Below, in pieces: positions 45,146 through 53,099 of a DNA stretch of 64,000 nt (position 1 is its first letter; each line of letters opens with the position of its first letter). Made by a program: the position numbers and the translations under genes. Under the pieces are notes generated by a model, which did no database searches, had not been told where the DNA came from, and saw nothing but the letters and a program-made list of their open reading frames with translations. This DNA is from Petrimonas mucosa (GTDB taxonomy: Bacteria; Bacteroidota; Bacteroidia; Bacteroidales; Dysgonomonadaceae): assembly GCF_900095795.1 (NCBI RefSeq), contig NZ_LT608328.1, forward strand, positions 1,047,001-1,111,000, in the 5' to 3' direction.

Positions 45146-46236
45146 AATGATTATCCGCAGTTATTCCTAAAGAATTTAACGGGAAAAAGTTATAAATAAG
45201 TTTCAAAAACACTTGCACAATTCACTGATATTCATTATATTTACATCGCTAACGATATAAAGATTCAAACTATGAATATCCTGGATTTTGCTATAAATTA
45301 CCCCGATGAGGAATCCTGTCGGAAAAAATTTAAAGAACAAAGAGACCAAATGGGAGTAACCTGTCGTCATTGTAATTGTAAAGAACATTATTGTTATTGG
45401 CTGGAAAACAAGCAGGCCTATGAATGCAAGCGTTGTCGCGTACGCCAAACCTTGCGTTCAGGCACCGTCATGCAGCACTCCAACCTGCCTTACCGTTACT
45501 GGTTCGTGGCCATGCACCTGCTCACGGCGACCAAGGGCTCCTTTTCCGCGGCGGAGCTGCAGCGCCAGCTGGGGCACAAGCGTTACCAGCCCATATGGGA
45601 AATGGTCAATAAACTGCGTGACGTGATGGGCAAACGCGACGACGAGTACACCCTTGAGGGAGCCATCGAGTTGGACGACGCCTTCTTTTCCACCGAAATA
45701 TCCCTTGAAGAGAGGGACAAACCGTTGAAGCGCGGCCGCGGGAGCCAAAAAAAGACCAAAGTGCTGGTAATGGCTGAAAGCAAAACCGTTGAAAACCCCA
45801 AGCCGGGTAAGAAACCCAAGAAGGTTAGATACCTGAAAATGAAAGTGATCAGTGACTTGAAGTCCGGTACAATTACAAGGAATGTCAAAGAGCACGTTGA
45901 AAGCACGGCGGATCTGACCACCGATGACTCAACATCTTACACTAAATTGAAAGAGCATGTTCATTCACATACGGCATCTGTTATTCCACACCAGGATCTT
46001 TCCAAGGTGCTGCCCTGGGTGCATACCGCGATCAGCAATGCCAAACGACAGCTCCTGGGCGTGTATTACAAGATAAAACCAGAATACTTGCAATATTACC
46101 TCAACCAGTTCTGTTATAAATTCAACAGGCGTTACTTCGGGGAAAACCAGTTTGACAGGCTGTTGATAGCCGCCGTATCGTGTGCGCCTGATTTCAAGTC
46201 AAGAATTTACAATAGGAACTATTGCGGATAATCATT
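45146..46236 (+). mobile_element. IS1595-family insertion sequence, copy 2, inside a lipoprotein gene
   Basis: Same terminal repeat as copy 1 (ATGATTATCCGCA). The 8-bp target duplication AATAGTTA is exact (45138-45145 and 46237-46244). It truncates the gene at 46235-46822. Confidence 0.88.
45272..46231 (+). CDS. IS1595-family (ISXO2-like) transposase, copy 2
   Basis: A 319-residue protein nearly identical to the copy at 39760, with two extra residues in the zinc ribbon (KEHYCYWLENK). Differences cluster in the last 25 codons (FDRLLIAAVSCAP versus FERLLIAAVTYAP), while the rest is almost unchanged. Confidence 0.9.
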   Translation: MNILDFAINYPDEESCRKKFKEQRDQMGVTCRHCNCKEHYCYWLENKQAYECKRCRVRQTLRSGTVMQHSNLPYRYWFVAMHLLTATKGSFSAAELQRQLGHKRYQPIWEMVNKLRDVMGKRDDEYTLEGAIELDDAFFSTEISLEERDKPLKRGRGSQKKTKVLVMAESKTVENPKPGKKPKKVRYLKMKVISDLKSGTITRNVKEHVESTADLTTDDSTSYTKLKEHVHSHTASVIPHQDLSKVLPWVHTAISNAKRQLLGVYYKIKPEYLQYYLNQFCYKFNRRYFGENQFDRLLIAAVSCAPDFKSRIYNRNYCG

Positions 46237-46822
46237 AATAGTTATAATACATAGGAGGTCCAGCTTGGTATTCGTAATTAAAAAAATGACCAACTGCAAA
46301 CCCCATCAATTCCAACGGTACTCCATATTCCGCGTAGCCTTCTATGCTGTCATTCAGGAAGGCATTAATTCCCGAATATGTGTAATACCCGCCCAAGTCA
46401 TTTGATATCGCATGGATGGTGTGAGCTACGCAGTTAATGTTGTCACCAAACTCTACGGTATCCGATCTTAGATGAGGGGTGGTGGACTTTTTGCTTTTCG
46501 CATTAACAAGTCTATTTGAATTTTCAACAATCTGTTTTATATACGAAAAAAGATTCTCTGATATATTTATTTCTTGTCCATTTTTTTGAACAATTTCATA
46601 AAAACCGTTTTCAGACACTATCTGAATACGTTCCAATGCAAGAATAAAATTGTTTAGTTCTTCTTTGGATAGTTTATCTAAACTTTGCTTGGTAGCACTA
46701 AATGAAAGAAATTTTGACCCGTTATTCAGTGAGTCTTGTTGACAACTATTTGAAGAAAAGAATGCAAGTACAATTATTATGCTTGCTAAAAATCCTGCAT
46801 ACTTTAACTTATTTTTATTCAT
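46235..46822 (-). CDS. Truncated lipoprotein with a Cys-His motif, 3' end lost to IS1595
   Basis: A 195-residue frame starting with a lipoprotein-like signal (FSSNSCQ). Its stop is formed by the IS1595 end. Excising IS1595 and IS982 gives about 255 residues. The complete form would have a cysteine in DNINCVAHTIHAIS and a histidine in YWDGTGHAAVLL, a spacing seen in papain-like or NlpC-like hydrolases, so an exported cysteine hydrolase is possible. No family is recognised with confidence. The surviving part keeps the cysteine but not the histidine, so it is probably non-functional. Confidence 0.7.
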   Translation of the reverse strand: MNKNKLKYAGFLASIIIVLAFFSSNSCQQDSLNNGSKFLSFSATKQSLDKLSKEELNNFILALERIQIVSENGFYEIVQKNGQEINISENLFSYIKQIVENSNRLVNAKSKKSTTPHLRSDTVEFGDNINCVAHTIHAISNDLGGYYTYSGINAFLNDSIEGYAEYGVPLELMGFAVGHFFNYEYQAGPPMYYNY

Positions 46823-47049
46823 AATCGTAGAGATTTATTACATGTAGACACATTTTTTACGTACAATGAAGATAAAAACCAATGAAAGAGCAACTTGAGC
46901 AACACTGTTTATTTATGGGAGCATTTAATTTTTTAACGGTGGCTGGAGAATGGATTGCTCTATTTTTTACAAAAATGGAGATATTTTGATTGATAAAGTA
47001 CTTTTTTTAGTTAAATAATGTTGTTTTGCAAAAAAGGCTGATTCTATAG

Positions 47050-48419
47050 TCAATACTTCGGTAAATATTCAATTAACCAATTAAAATTCAATGATTTACA
47101 CAACATAGTTTAACATAAAAAAGATGGTTAAGTAGCTGATTATCAGTATCTTTATAGCTGATCAAAACCTAATAAAGATGGATAGAACCAGCATACTTAA
47201 CCAATATAGAGGTATCTGTAGTGATGTTCTTGGTGAACTAACTACGAAGTTAAACAAAAGTTTCAAATCATTCCTTATGGAGACGCTTATTTTGTATCTG
47301 GTCATTCCCGGCAGGATTAATTTCCTACAATTGGGGAGATATGGCAAGTCGTGTGAACAGCGATTTCGCCAGAACTTCTCGAAGGATTTTGATTGGCTGG
47401 AGTTTAACTTGTCTTTGTCTGATAGGGTATTAACCGGAGATCGCAAGGCAATTGCCATTGATCCCAGTTATATATCCAAATCAGGAAAGAATACCCCTTG
47501 GATTGGTTACTTCTGGTCGGGTGCAGCCGGTCAGGCGAAAAGAGGATTGGAAATCCTGGGAGTGGGCCTTATAGACGTCGACAACAAGGATTGCATCAGT
47601 CTACAGGCCGTTCAGACTCCGGACCGTCAAACCCTGGAGAGTCGTGATGCCAACCTGATTGACTGGTACCTGCTGGTCATTAAATCGATGCGGGAGAAAC
47701 TCCATCGGGCAAGCCGTCACGTGGTTGCCGATGCCTACTTCGCAAAGAACAACTTCGTTACGGGTCTGCAAGAGATGAAGTTTGATCTGGTCAGCCGCTT
47801 CAGGGATGACGCCGCACTTTATTATCCAACACTGCAGAAACCGACAGGCAAGAAAGGCAGGCCTAAACTCTACGACGGAAAGATTGACATGGCCAACCTG
47901 GATACAACCAGAGTGCAAAAGATCAATATTGATAACGGTGATCTCTACACCTTGGTAGCCTATTCCAAATCACTTAAACGGATGGTCAGGCTTGTCGTCT
48001 GGTATTCCAAGGATGGGAAAAAACCAAAACTGTTCTTCTCTACCAATCCTGAGATGAGTGGAAAAGATGTTATAGAATTTTACCGCACCCGTTTTCAGAT
48101 CGAGTTTTGCTTCAGGGATGCCAAAGGCTTCACAGGACTGATGCAATCGCAGGCAAGGGACGTAGCAAAGCTATCGTTCAACTTTAATGCGTCTCTTACC
48201 TCAATAAACCTGGCAAAGGTGCTGGCAAGGGAAAGAGGTATTCCTTTTTCGATGGCATCATGTAAAACGATGATACACAACGCCTACTTGCTTGAACGAT
48301 TTATTTGCGTGTCTGGCATAAAACCGAACAGAAGATTAAATGATAAACTTGTCAAGGAACTCATTGAGTTTGCAGCAAGTGCTGCTTGACTCCAAACTAT
48401 ATTTTTAACGAACTATTGA
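47050..48419 (+). mobile_element. IS4-superfamily insertion sequence
   Basis: Inward-facing imperfect repeats TCAATACTTCGGTAAATATT (left) and TCAATAGTTCGTTAAAAATA (right). A short TAG repeat on both sides (47047-47049, 48420-48422) may be the target duplication, which would be unusually short. The ends are less certain than for the neighbouring elements. Confidence 0.65.
47178..48389 (+). CDS. DDE transposase with IS4-type YREK signature
   Basis: A 403-residue transposase. FYRTRFQIEFCFRDAKG (about residue 300) carries the Y-(2)-R-(3)-E-(6)-K signature. Earlier aspartates fit AIDPSYISKSG (about residue 94) and VVADAYFAKNN (about residue 179). Exact subgroup (IS4 or IS701-like) is not decided. 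Confidence 0.85.
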   Translation: MDRTSILNQYRGICSDVLGELTTKLNKSFKSFLMETLILYLVIPGRINFLQLGRYGKSCEQRFRQNFSKDFDWLEFNLSLSDRVLTGDRKAIAIDPSYISKSGKNTPWIGYFWSGAAGQAKRGLEILGVGLIDVDNKDCISLQAVQTPDRQTLESRDANLIDWYLLVIKSMREKLHRASRHVVADAYFAKNNFVTGLQEMKFDLVSRFRDDAALYYPTLQKPTGKKGRPKLYDGKIDMANLDTTRVQKINIDNGDLYTLVAYSKSLKRMVRLVVWYSKDGKKPKLFFSTNPEMSGKDVIEFYRTRFQIEFCFRDAKGFTGLMQSQARDVAKLSFNFNASLTSINLAKVLARERGIPFSMASCKTMIHNAYLLERFICVSGIKPNRRLNDKLVKELIEFAASAA

Positions 48420-48437
48420 TAGTTGTTCATCCAGAAT

Positions 48438-49847
48438 CACTGTTGTCCGATAAAACTTTTTTCTGAAGAAGTACGAGGGCAAATCTGAGTTTGCCCATCG
48501 TACTAATAATTGTAGCTTTGTATTTAGCACAAAACAAGACTACAATGAACAAAAGTACTTATTTTTTCGGACAATCGGTTTTCGGACAGCTCATATCTAT
48601 GATAGATTCAGGAATCATCGCTCGAAACAGCAAACGCCACAAGGCTGATCATTACGTGAAACGTTTCATGGCCAAGGATCACCTCATAAGCATGTTATTT
48701 TGTGTTTTCGCCAAATGCTCCTCCCTGCGAGAGGTGGCGGGCGCAATGCTCGGTCTTTCAGGCAAGACCAGGCATTTCCAACTCGGCCACATACCCTACA
48801 GGAGCACATTGTCGGACGCCAACAAGCGCCGGAGTGTTGATTTCTTCTCGGGCGTGTATCACGATTTGCTCCGCGAGTATCAACACGTGATCTCGGACAC
48901 CCGGTTCAAGGCCGTGTTGAACAAGCAGGTCGAGATCTTCGACAGCACGGTCATCAGCTTGTTTCAGGACATCCTGAAGTGCGTCGGCAGAACACCCTCT
49001 AACGGTAAACGCAAAGGGGGGATCAAGGTGCACACCGTCATCAATGTGGACGAGCCCGTTCCCAAGATGGTATGGTTCACGTCCGCCGCCACGCACGACC
49101 ACGCGCTGTTGAAGAAACTCAGCCCCGACGACAACACCATTTACGTCTTCGACAAGGGATACAACGACTACAAGGCCTTCAAGTTGTTCGGCAAGAAGGG
49201 GGCCGGCTTCGTCACCCGCATCAAGGACGACGCCGTTTACAAGGTGGAACAAGAGCTTCACGTTGAAGAATGTATTCATAGCGGCGTGCTGGAGGACACC
49301 ATCATAGAGGTGACCGTCAAGGAGGACGATGGGCAGGGCAAGCTGATGTTGCGCAAGGTGGTGTTCTACGACAGGGTGTTGAAACGCAAGTTCGAGTTCC
49401 TCACCAACCTGTTCGACCTTCGTCCCGACATGATAGCCGCCCTTTACAAGATTAGATGGCAAATTGAATTGCTGTTCAGGCAGTTAAAAGGTAACTTCCC
49501 CTTGAAGTACTTCCTCGGGGACAACGAGAACGCGATAAAAACACAGATATATTGCGCCTTGATCGTGAACCTCTTGCTCACGGTTGTTCAAAAGCGGTTG
49601 AAACGGCGCTGGGCATTCTCGAACCTGGTATCATTTTGCAGGATACACCTGTTCAATTACTTGCATTTGATGAGATTTTTAGAAAATCCGGAACGAGACT
49701 GGCAACGGGATGACAAGAATTTAGGGATGCTCACCCTTTTCAGGGGGGCTTACTTTTGAGAATAATAGAAAACTAAAAAAACATGTCTGATAATATGACG
49801 GTTGGAAGTCAAGCAAAATTAAAATCAGTTTTTATCGGACGGCAATG
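48438..49847 (+). mobile_element. IS4-family insertion sequence (DUF4372-type)
   Basis: Terminal repeats CACTGTTGTCCGATAAAA and CATTGCCGTCCGATAAAA (15 of 18 match) with a perfect 9-bp target duplication ATCCAGAAT (48429-48437 and 49848-49856). Length is 1410 bp. It begins only about 18 bases after the previous element ends. Confidence 0.9.
48545..49759 (+). CDS. IS4-family transposase
   Basis: A 404-residue protein starting at 48545 (MNKSTYFFGQSVFGQLISM); the frame's earlier start lies in the left end of the element. The N-terminal DUF4372-like region is followed by the DDE core: EIFDSTVISLF, YVFDKGYNDY and YKIRWQIELLFRQLKG with the YREK signature. The frame is intact. Confidence 0.9.
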   Translation: MNKSTYFFGQSVFGQLISMIDSGIIARNSKRHKADHYVKRFMAKDHLISMLFCVFAKCSSLREVAGAMLGLSGKTRHFQLGHIPYRSTLSDANKRRSVDFFSGVYHDLLREYQHVISDTRFKAVLNKQVEIFDSTVISLFQDILKCVGRTPSNGKRKGGIKVHTVINVDEPVPKMVWFTSAATHDHALLKKLSPDDNTIYVFDKGYNDYKAFKLFGKKGAGFVTRIKDDAVYKVEQELHVEECIHSGVLEDTIIEVTVKEDDGQGKLMLRKVVFYDRVLKRKFEFLTNLFDLRPDMIAALYKIRWQIELLFRQLKGNFPLKYFLGDNENAIKTQIYCALIVNLLLTVVQKRLKRRWAFSNLVSFCRIHLFNYLHLMRFLENPERDWQRDDKNLGMLTLFRGAYF

Positions 49848-49856
49848 ATCCAGAAT

Positions 49857-50222
49857 ATTCTTTTTTGAGATACTTTTATAATTTGTTGCCATATGGAACA
49901 GGATAAGTCTGAAAAAATAATTGAATAGCAGTTTATTTATGGTTTGTCTAAATACATGGTCTATAAAATCAGGTAGCAACTTGTCTCTGTACGGTCCGGA
50001 TGTTGTTTTGCATGGAATCTTATTGAGATTTTGGGTTGTGCTAACGAACTAAGTTCAAGATAGAAGTGCAAAAGATTTGATTACATTACACTTCTTATCT
50101 TAATTGTTTTTTTCCAAAATCCCCTTTCAAAAGTGCTTAAGGGGTTTTGAAAAAAACAATTAGTCAATCAGCAACATAAAAAAATAAAAAAGGAGACCGA
50201 AGTCTCCCTAAAATTAACTATT
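49857..50222. other. Non-coding stretch with three palindromes, upstream of the IS30 derivative
   Basis: No gene is recognised. Three hairpins stand in a row: AGATAGAAGTG/CACTTCTTATCT (50058-50100), a 61-bp imperfect palindrome with arms of about 24 bp (50101-50161), and GGAGAC/GTCTCC with a CGAA loop (50192-50207). They probably belong to the left end of the IS30-family element and may block outside transcription. Confidence 0.5.
50101..50161. repeat. 61-bp imperfect palindrome
   Basis: Arms TAATTGTTTTTTT(C)CAAAA(T)CCCCTT and AAGGGGTTTTGAAAAAAACA plus ATTA pair almost completely around an 11-nt loop. An A/T-rich base and a GC-rich tip give it the look of a bidirectional terminator. Confidence 0.65.
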
Positions 50223-50699
50223 ATGTTGCTTATGAAAAAATACAAACAGTTAACTTCAGAACAAAGATATGCTATTTATTTAGGTTTAGAAAACGGTGAC
50301 ACCCAGCGGACGATCGCGAGCTTGATAGGTGTCAGTCCTTCAGCGGTGTCCAGGGAGTTGCAGCGCAACAAGGACAAGCGCGGGGGCTACTCGTGGCGAC
50401 TGGCCCACGAGATGGCGATGGAGAGAAGGGAACGCCTGCCCGGCAACCGGGCCACCCCGGAACGGATCACGGAGATGCTGGAAGCCCCGGTGTACTTCAC
50501 CGACCCCTATTCGGCATGGCAAAAAGGATCGATCGAAAACGCGAACAAGCTCATCCGGCAATACATCCCCAAGGGGGCGTCCTTCAAGGACTATCCACCC
50601 GACAGATTGAAGCGGATACAGCACAGGCTGAATGAAAGACCGAGGAAAAAATTGGACTTTAACACACCCAAAGTTGAGTTTTACAAACAATTTATGTAA
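50223..50699 (+). pseudogene. IS30-family transposase, internally deleted
   Basis: The N-terminal helix-turn-helix region (LTSEQRYAIYLGLENGDTQR, GVSPSAVSRELQRN) joins directly to the C-terminal catalytic end (FTDPYSAWQKGSIENANKLI with the catalytic glutamate) near residue 88. Total length is about 156 residues against roughly 320 or more for the family. The two catalytic aspartates are missing. The frame stayed open, so a DNA-binding remnant could still be made. Confidence 0.85.
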
Positions 50700-50738
50700 A
50701 TTGCACTTGCTGCTTGACTCTGCCCATTACTGATTTTA

Positions 50739-50769
50739 TTTGTATATTGATTAATATTACTTACTTTTG
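50739..50769 (+). promoter_or_regulatory. Promoter of the LacI-family regulator gene
   Basis: TTTG (50739-50742), 19 bp, TACTTTTG (50762-50769): an exact match to the Bacteroidota consensus. The predicted start lies near 50776, about 55 nt before the ATG at 50832. No operator palindrome like those at 31532 and 40847 is seen here, so autoregulation is not indicated. Confidence 0.72.
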
Positions 50770-50831
50770 ACCAGAATTTCATTTTTTGATGAGTAGAACA
50801 GATAGATTATATAGTGAAAACGCCGGAAGAC

Positions 50832-51848
50832 ATGAGCAATCATAAAGTGAGTATTACTGACATAGCAAAAAAAGCCGGGCTCTCCACGACCACCGTATCA
50901 AGGGTCATTAATGGTAAAGGTGAACAATACCGCATCAGTAAAGTTTCACAGCAGAAAGTTCTGGAGGTAGCCAAAGAGATGCGGTATGTACCGAACCTTT
51001 ACGCGGCCAATCTCCGTACGGGGAAAAGCAATACCGTTGCGCTTATCGTCCCCTCTTTAAGCAATCCGTTTTTTGCTGCCATAGCTAGCGGACTGAATGC
51101 AGAGATCAGGAAATACGGATATATTACCATTATCAGCGATAGTGATGAGAACTTTGAAAACGAGAAAAAAGAGTTGGAGCAGCTGAGTGCTAGAAATATT
51201 GAGGGGTTGATTATTGTTCCTTCCGGAAATCAGTGGAGGCATATAAAAGAGCTCTATGATCAACAATTGCCCATTATTTGTATTGACCGGTATTTTGAAG
51301 ATTTGGATTTGCCCTATGTCTCTACGGATAATTATGATGGAGCATTTCATGCTACAAAGTATCTCATTAAAAACGGACATGTATCCATAGCCTGCATACA
51401 AGGTGTCAAGGAGTCAACGCCAAACCGGTTGCGGGTAAAGGGATTTAAAGAGGCGCTTGAACAATCGGGTATCCGTGATTATTGGGTTGTTGGAGATGAT
51501 TTTACTATACAGAACGGATACCTGGAAACGAAACTCCTGATGCAGCAGAAGGTAAGGCCAACAGCCATATTTACCTTAAGCAACACCATTGCAATGGGAT
51601 GTATAAAGGCATTGAAAGAGGAAAATATACGCATACCGCAGGATGTTTCCATTATAACGTTCGATGAGCACCCCTATCTAGATTTTTTGTCAACACCCCT
51701 TTCGTATGTTGCTCAACCCGTCGACGATATCATCCAGATCGCGGTCAAGTATCTTTTCTCAAGGATGCAGAACAAGGATATGAATGTGATCAAGGTGCTC
51801 CTTAAACCTCAAGTTGTGATCAAGGAATCAATCAAGACATTGCTGTAA
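50832..51848 (+). CDS. LacI-family transcriptional regulator
   Basis: A 338-residue sugar-responsive repressor. An ATG at 50832 (MSNHKVS) places the HTH at the very N-terminus as usual; a GTG at 50814 would add six residues. The HTH is TDIAKKAGLSTTTVSRVING, followed by the hinge (KEMRYVPNLYAANLRTG) and a periplasmic-binding-like sensor domain (ALIVPSLSNPFFAAIASGL to the C-terminus). It stands convergent to the GH operon on its right and near the IS zone on its left. The palindromes at 31532 and 40847 are the best candidate operators in the window. Confidence 0.93.
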   Translation: MSNHKVSITDIAKKAGLSTTTVSRVINGKGEQYRISKVSQQKVLEVAKEMRYVPNLYAANLRTGKSNTVALIVPSLSNPFFAAIASGLNAEIRKYGYITIISDSDENFENEKKELEQLSARNIEGLIIVPSGNQWRHIKELYDQQLPIICIDRYFEDLDLPYVSTDNYDGAFHATKYLIKNGHVSIACIQGVKESTPNRLRVKGFKEALEQSGIRDYWVVGDDFTIQNGYLETKLLMQQKVRPTAIFTLSNTIAMGCIKALKEENIRIPQDVSIITFDEHPYLDFLSTPLSYVAQPVDDIIQIAVKYLFSRMQNKDMNVIKVLLKPQVVIKESIKTLL

Positions 51849-51867
51849 GAGCATCACTTCTCCTTTC

Positions 51868-53055
51868 TTATTTCCGGTTGCCGTTGTTTCGTGCAGTAAA
51901 ACGGAAGGTTTTGACCTGTTTCCCCTTGGTGTCAGAAATCTTGAGATCCATTACACTGTTGTCTGCCCTGACACTGATCATCTGCCGGTTGTGATTTACC
52001 AGTACAGGAAAGTTGATTGCATCGCTCTTTTCCCGGTAAACATGGGTGTGAAGGTGGGCACTCAGCATCAAGTCGATATCGGCCCCGTTCAGTATCGGAA
52101 CAAACTTCTCAAGAATCTCTTTCTCGCCGTGCCATTCTCCAAGAGGGGGTATATGGACGATCACTATCTTGAAGGGGGATTGCCTGAAATCATCGCACTT
52201 GATCGCCTCTTCCAGCCACTTGGCCTGTTCGGTGCGGTAGTTGTCGAAGGCTGCAATGCCGTTGTATTCAATATCCATATCGGGTTTATCTTCACCGCAG
52301 TCAAGCACGATAAAGCAGACCGGCCCTTGACGGAACATGTAGTAAAGTTGCCCGGTAGGGGTGGGAAAGTAACGGGGAAAAGTGGGTGCGAAGTTTCCCC
52401 TGGTTTCGTGGTTCCCTCTCGCATAATAGAACGGGGTCTCTTTGGCAAAGAGTGTAACCGCCTTGTCCATGAAATTGTCGAAGAGCTGCTTTTCTGAACG
52501 CAGATCGGTAGTCATGTCGCCGTTGAAGATAACCATGTCGGTTTTCTCCCATTGGGTCCCGGTCAGGAGTGAATCCATCAGCTCATTGTTGCCGTGAATG
52601 TCATTTAATACCAGGAACGAAATCTCCTTTTTCTGTGGATTGTTGGTAGTGAACTTCAGTGGAGCCTCGCTGTATACATTGCTGGCGGCAGTCCGGCCGT
52701 AGGTTATGTTGTACGGCTGGTTGCTCAGCACCTCCTGAGAATAGATGCGGTAGCGGTAGGTTGTGTTGGGTTTCAGGTTCTTCAGCTTGACCATATGTAC
52801 CGAATCAATCACTTTAAAGCCGTATGATTCTGCATAAAAACGGGGGCGCTGTTCGCCATAGAAATGGGAATTGTCGTCCGGGGCCAGTTCTACCCACGAT
52901 ATGGCCTCTTTATTGGTCGTCCAGACAATGGTCACCTCATTTTCCGTCAAGCCTTGCAGGTAGGGACCGTGGGTAATGGCGATCCGCGATTGGGACAGCA
53001 GAAGTGTTGAGATACTCATGAATAGAGTAATCCATAGAAATGATTTGGGATTCAT
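51868..53055 (-). CDS. Exported purple-acid-phosphatase-like metallophosphoesterase
   Basis: A 395-residue secreted protein (signal ending LLLSQ). It has an N-terminal fibronectin-like domain (NEVTIVWTTNKEAISWVEL, PNTTYRYRIYS) and a calcineurin-type core. Metal motifs: LNDIHGNN (a D-x-H variant, about residue 148), NGDMTTD, RGNHETRG and late HIPP and SAHLHTH. This is the purple-acid-phosphatase arrangement. It is last in the operon that starts beyond 64000 and probably removes phosphate from the glycan or its fragments. Confidence 0.85.
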   Translation of the reverse strand: MNPKSFLWITLFMSISTLLLSQSRIAITHGPYLQGLTENEVTIVWTTNKEAISWVELAPDDNSHFYGEQRPRFYAESYGFKVIDSVHMVKLKNLKPNTTYRYRIYSQEVLSNQPYNITYGRTAASNVYSEAPLKFTTNNPQKKEISFLVLNDIHGNNELMDSLLTGTQWEKTDMVIFNGDMTTDLRSEKQLFDNFMDKAVTLFAKETPFYYARGNHETRGNFAPTFPRYFPTPTGQLYYMFRQGPVCFIVLDCGEDKPDMDIEYNGIAAFDNYRTEQAKWLEEAIKCDDFRQSPFKIVIVHIPPLGEWHGEKEILEKFVPILNGADIDLMLSAHLHTHVYREKSDAINFPVLVNHNRQMISVRADNSVMDLKISDTKGKQVKTFRFTARNNGNRK

Positions 53056-53099
53056 ACTGAGTTGATAGAGTTAAAATGTTTTAATTATGATTGAATGGT

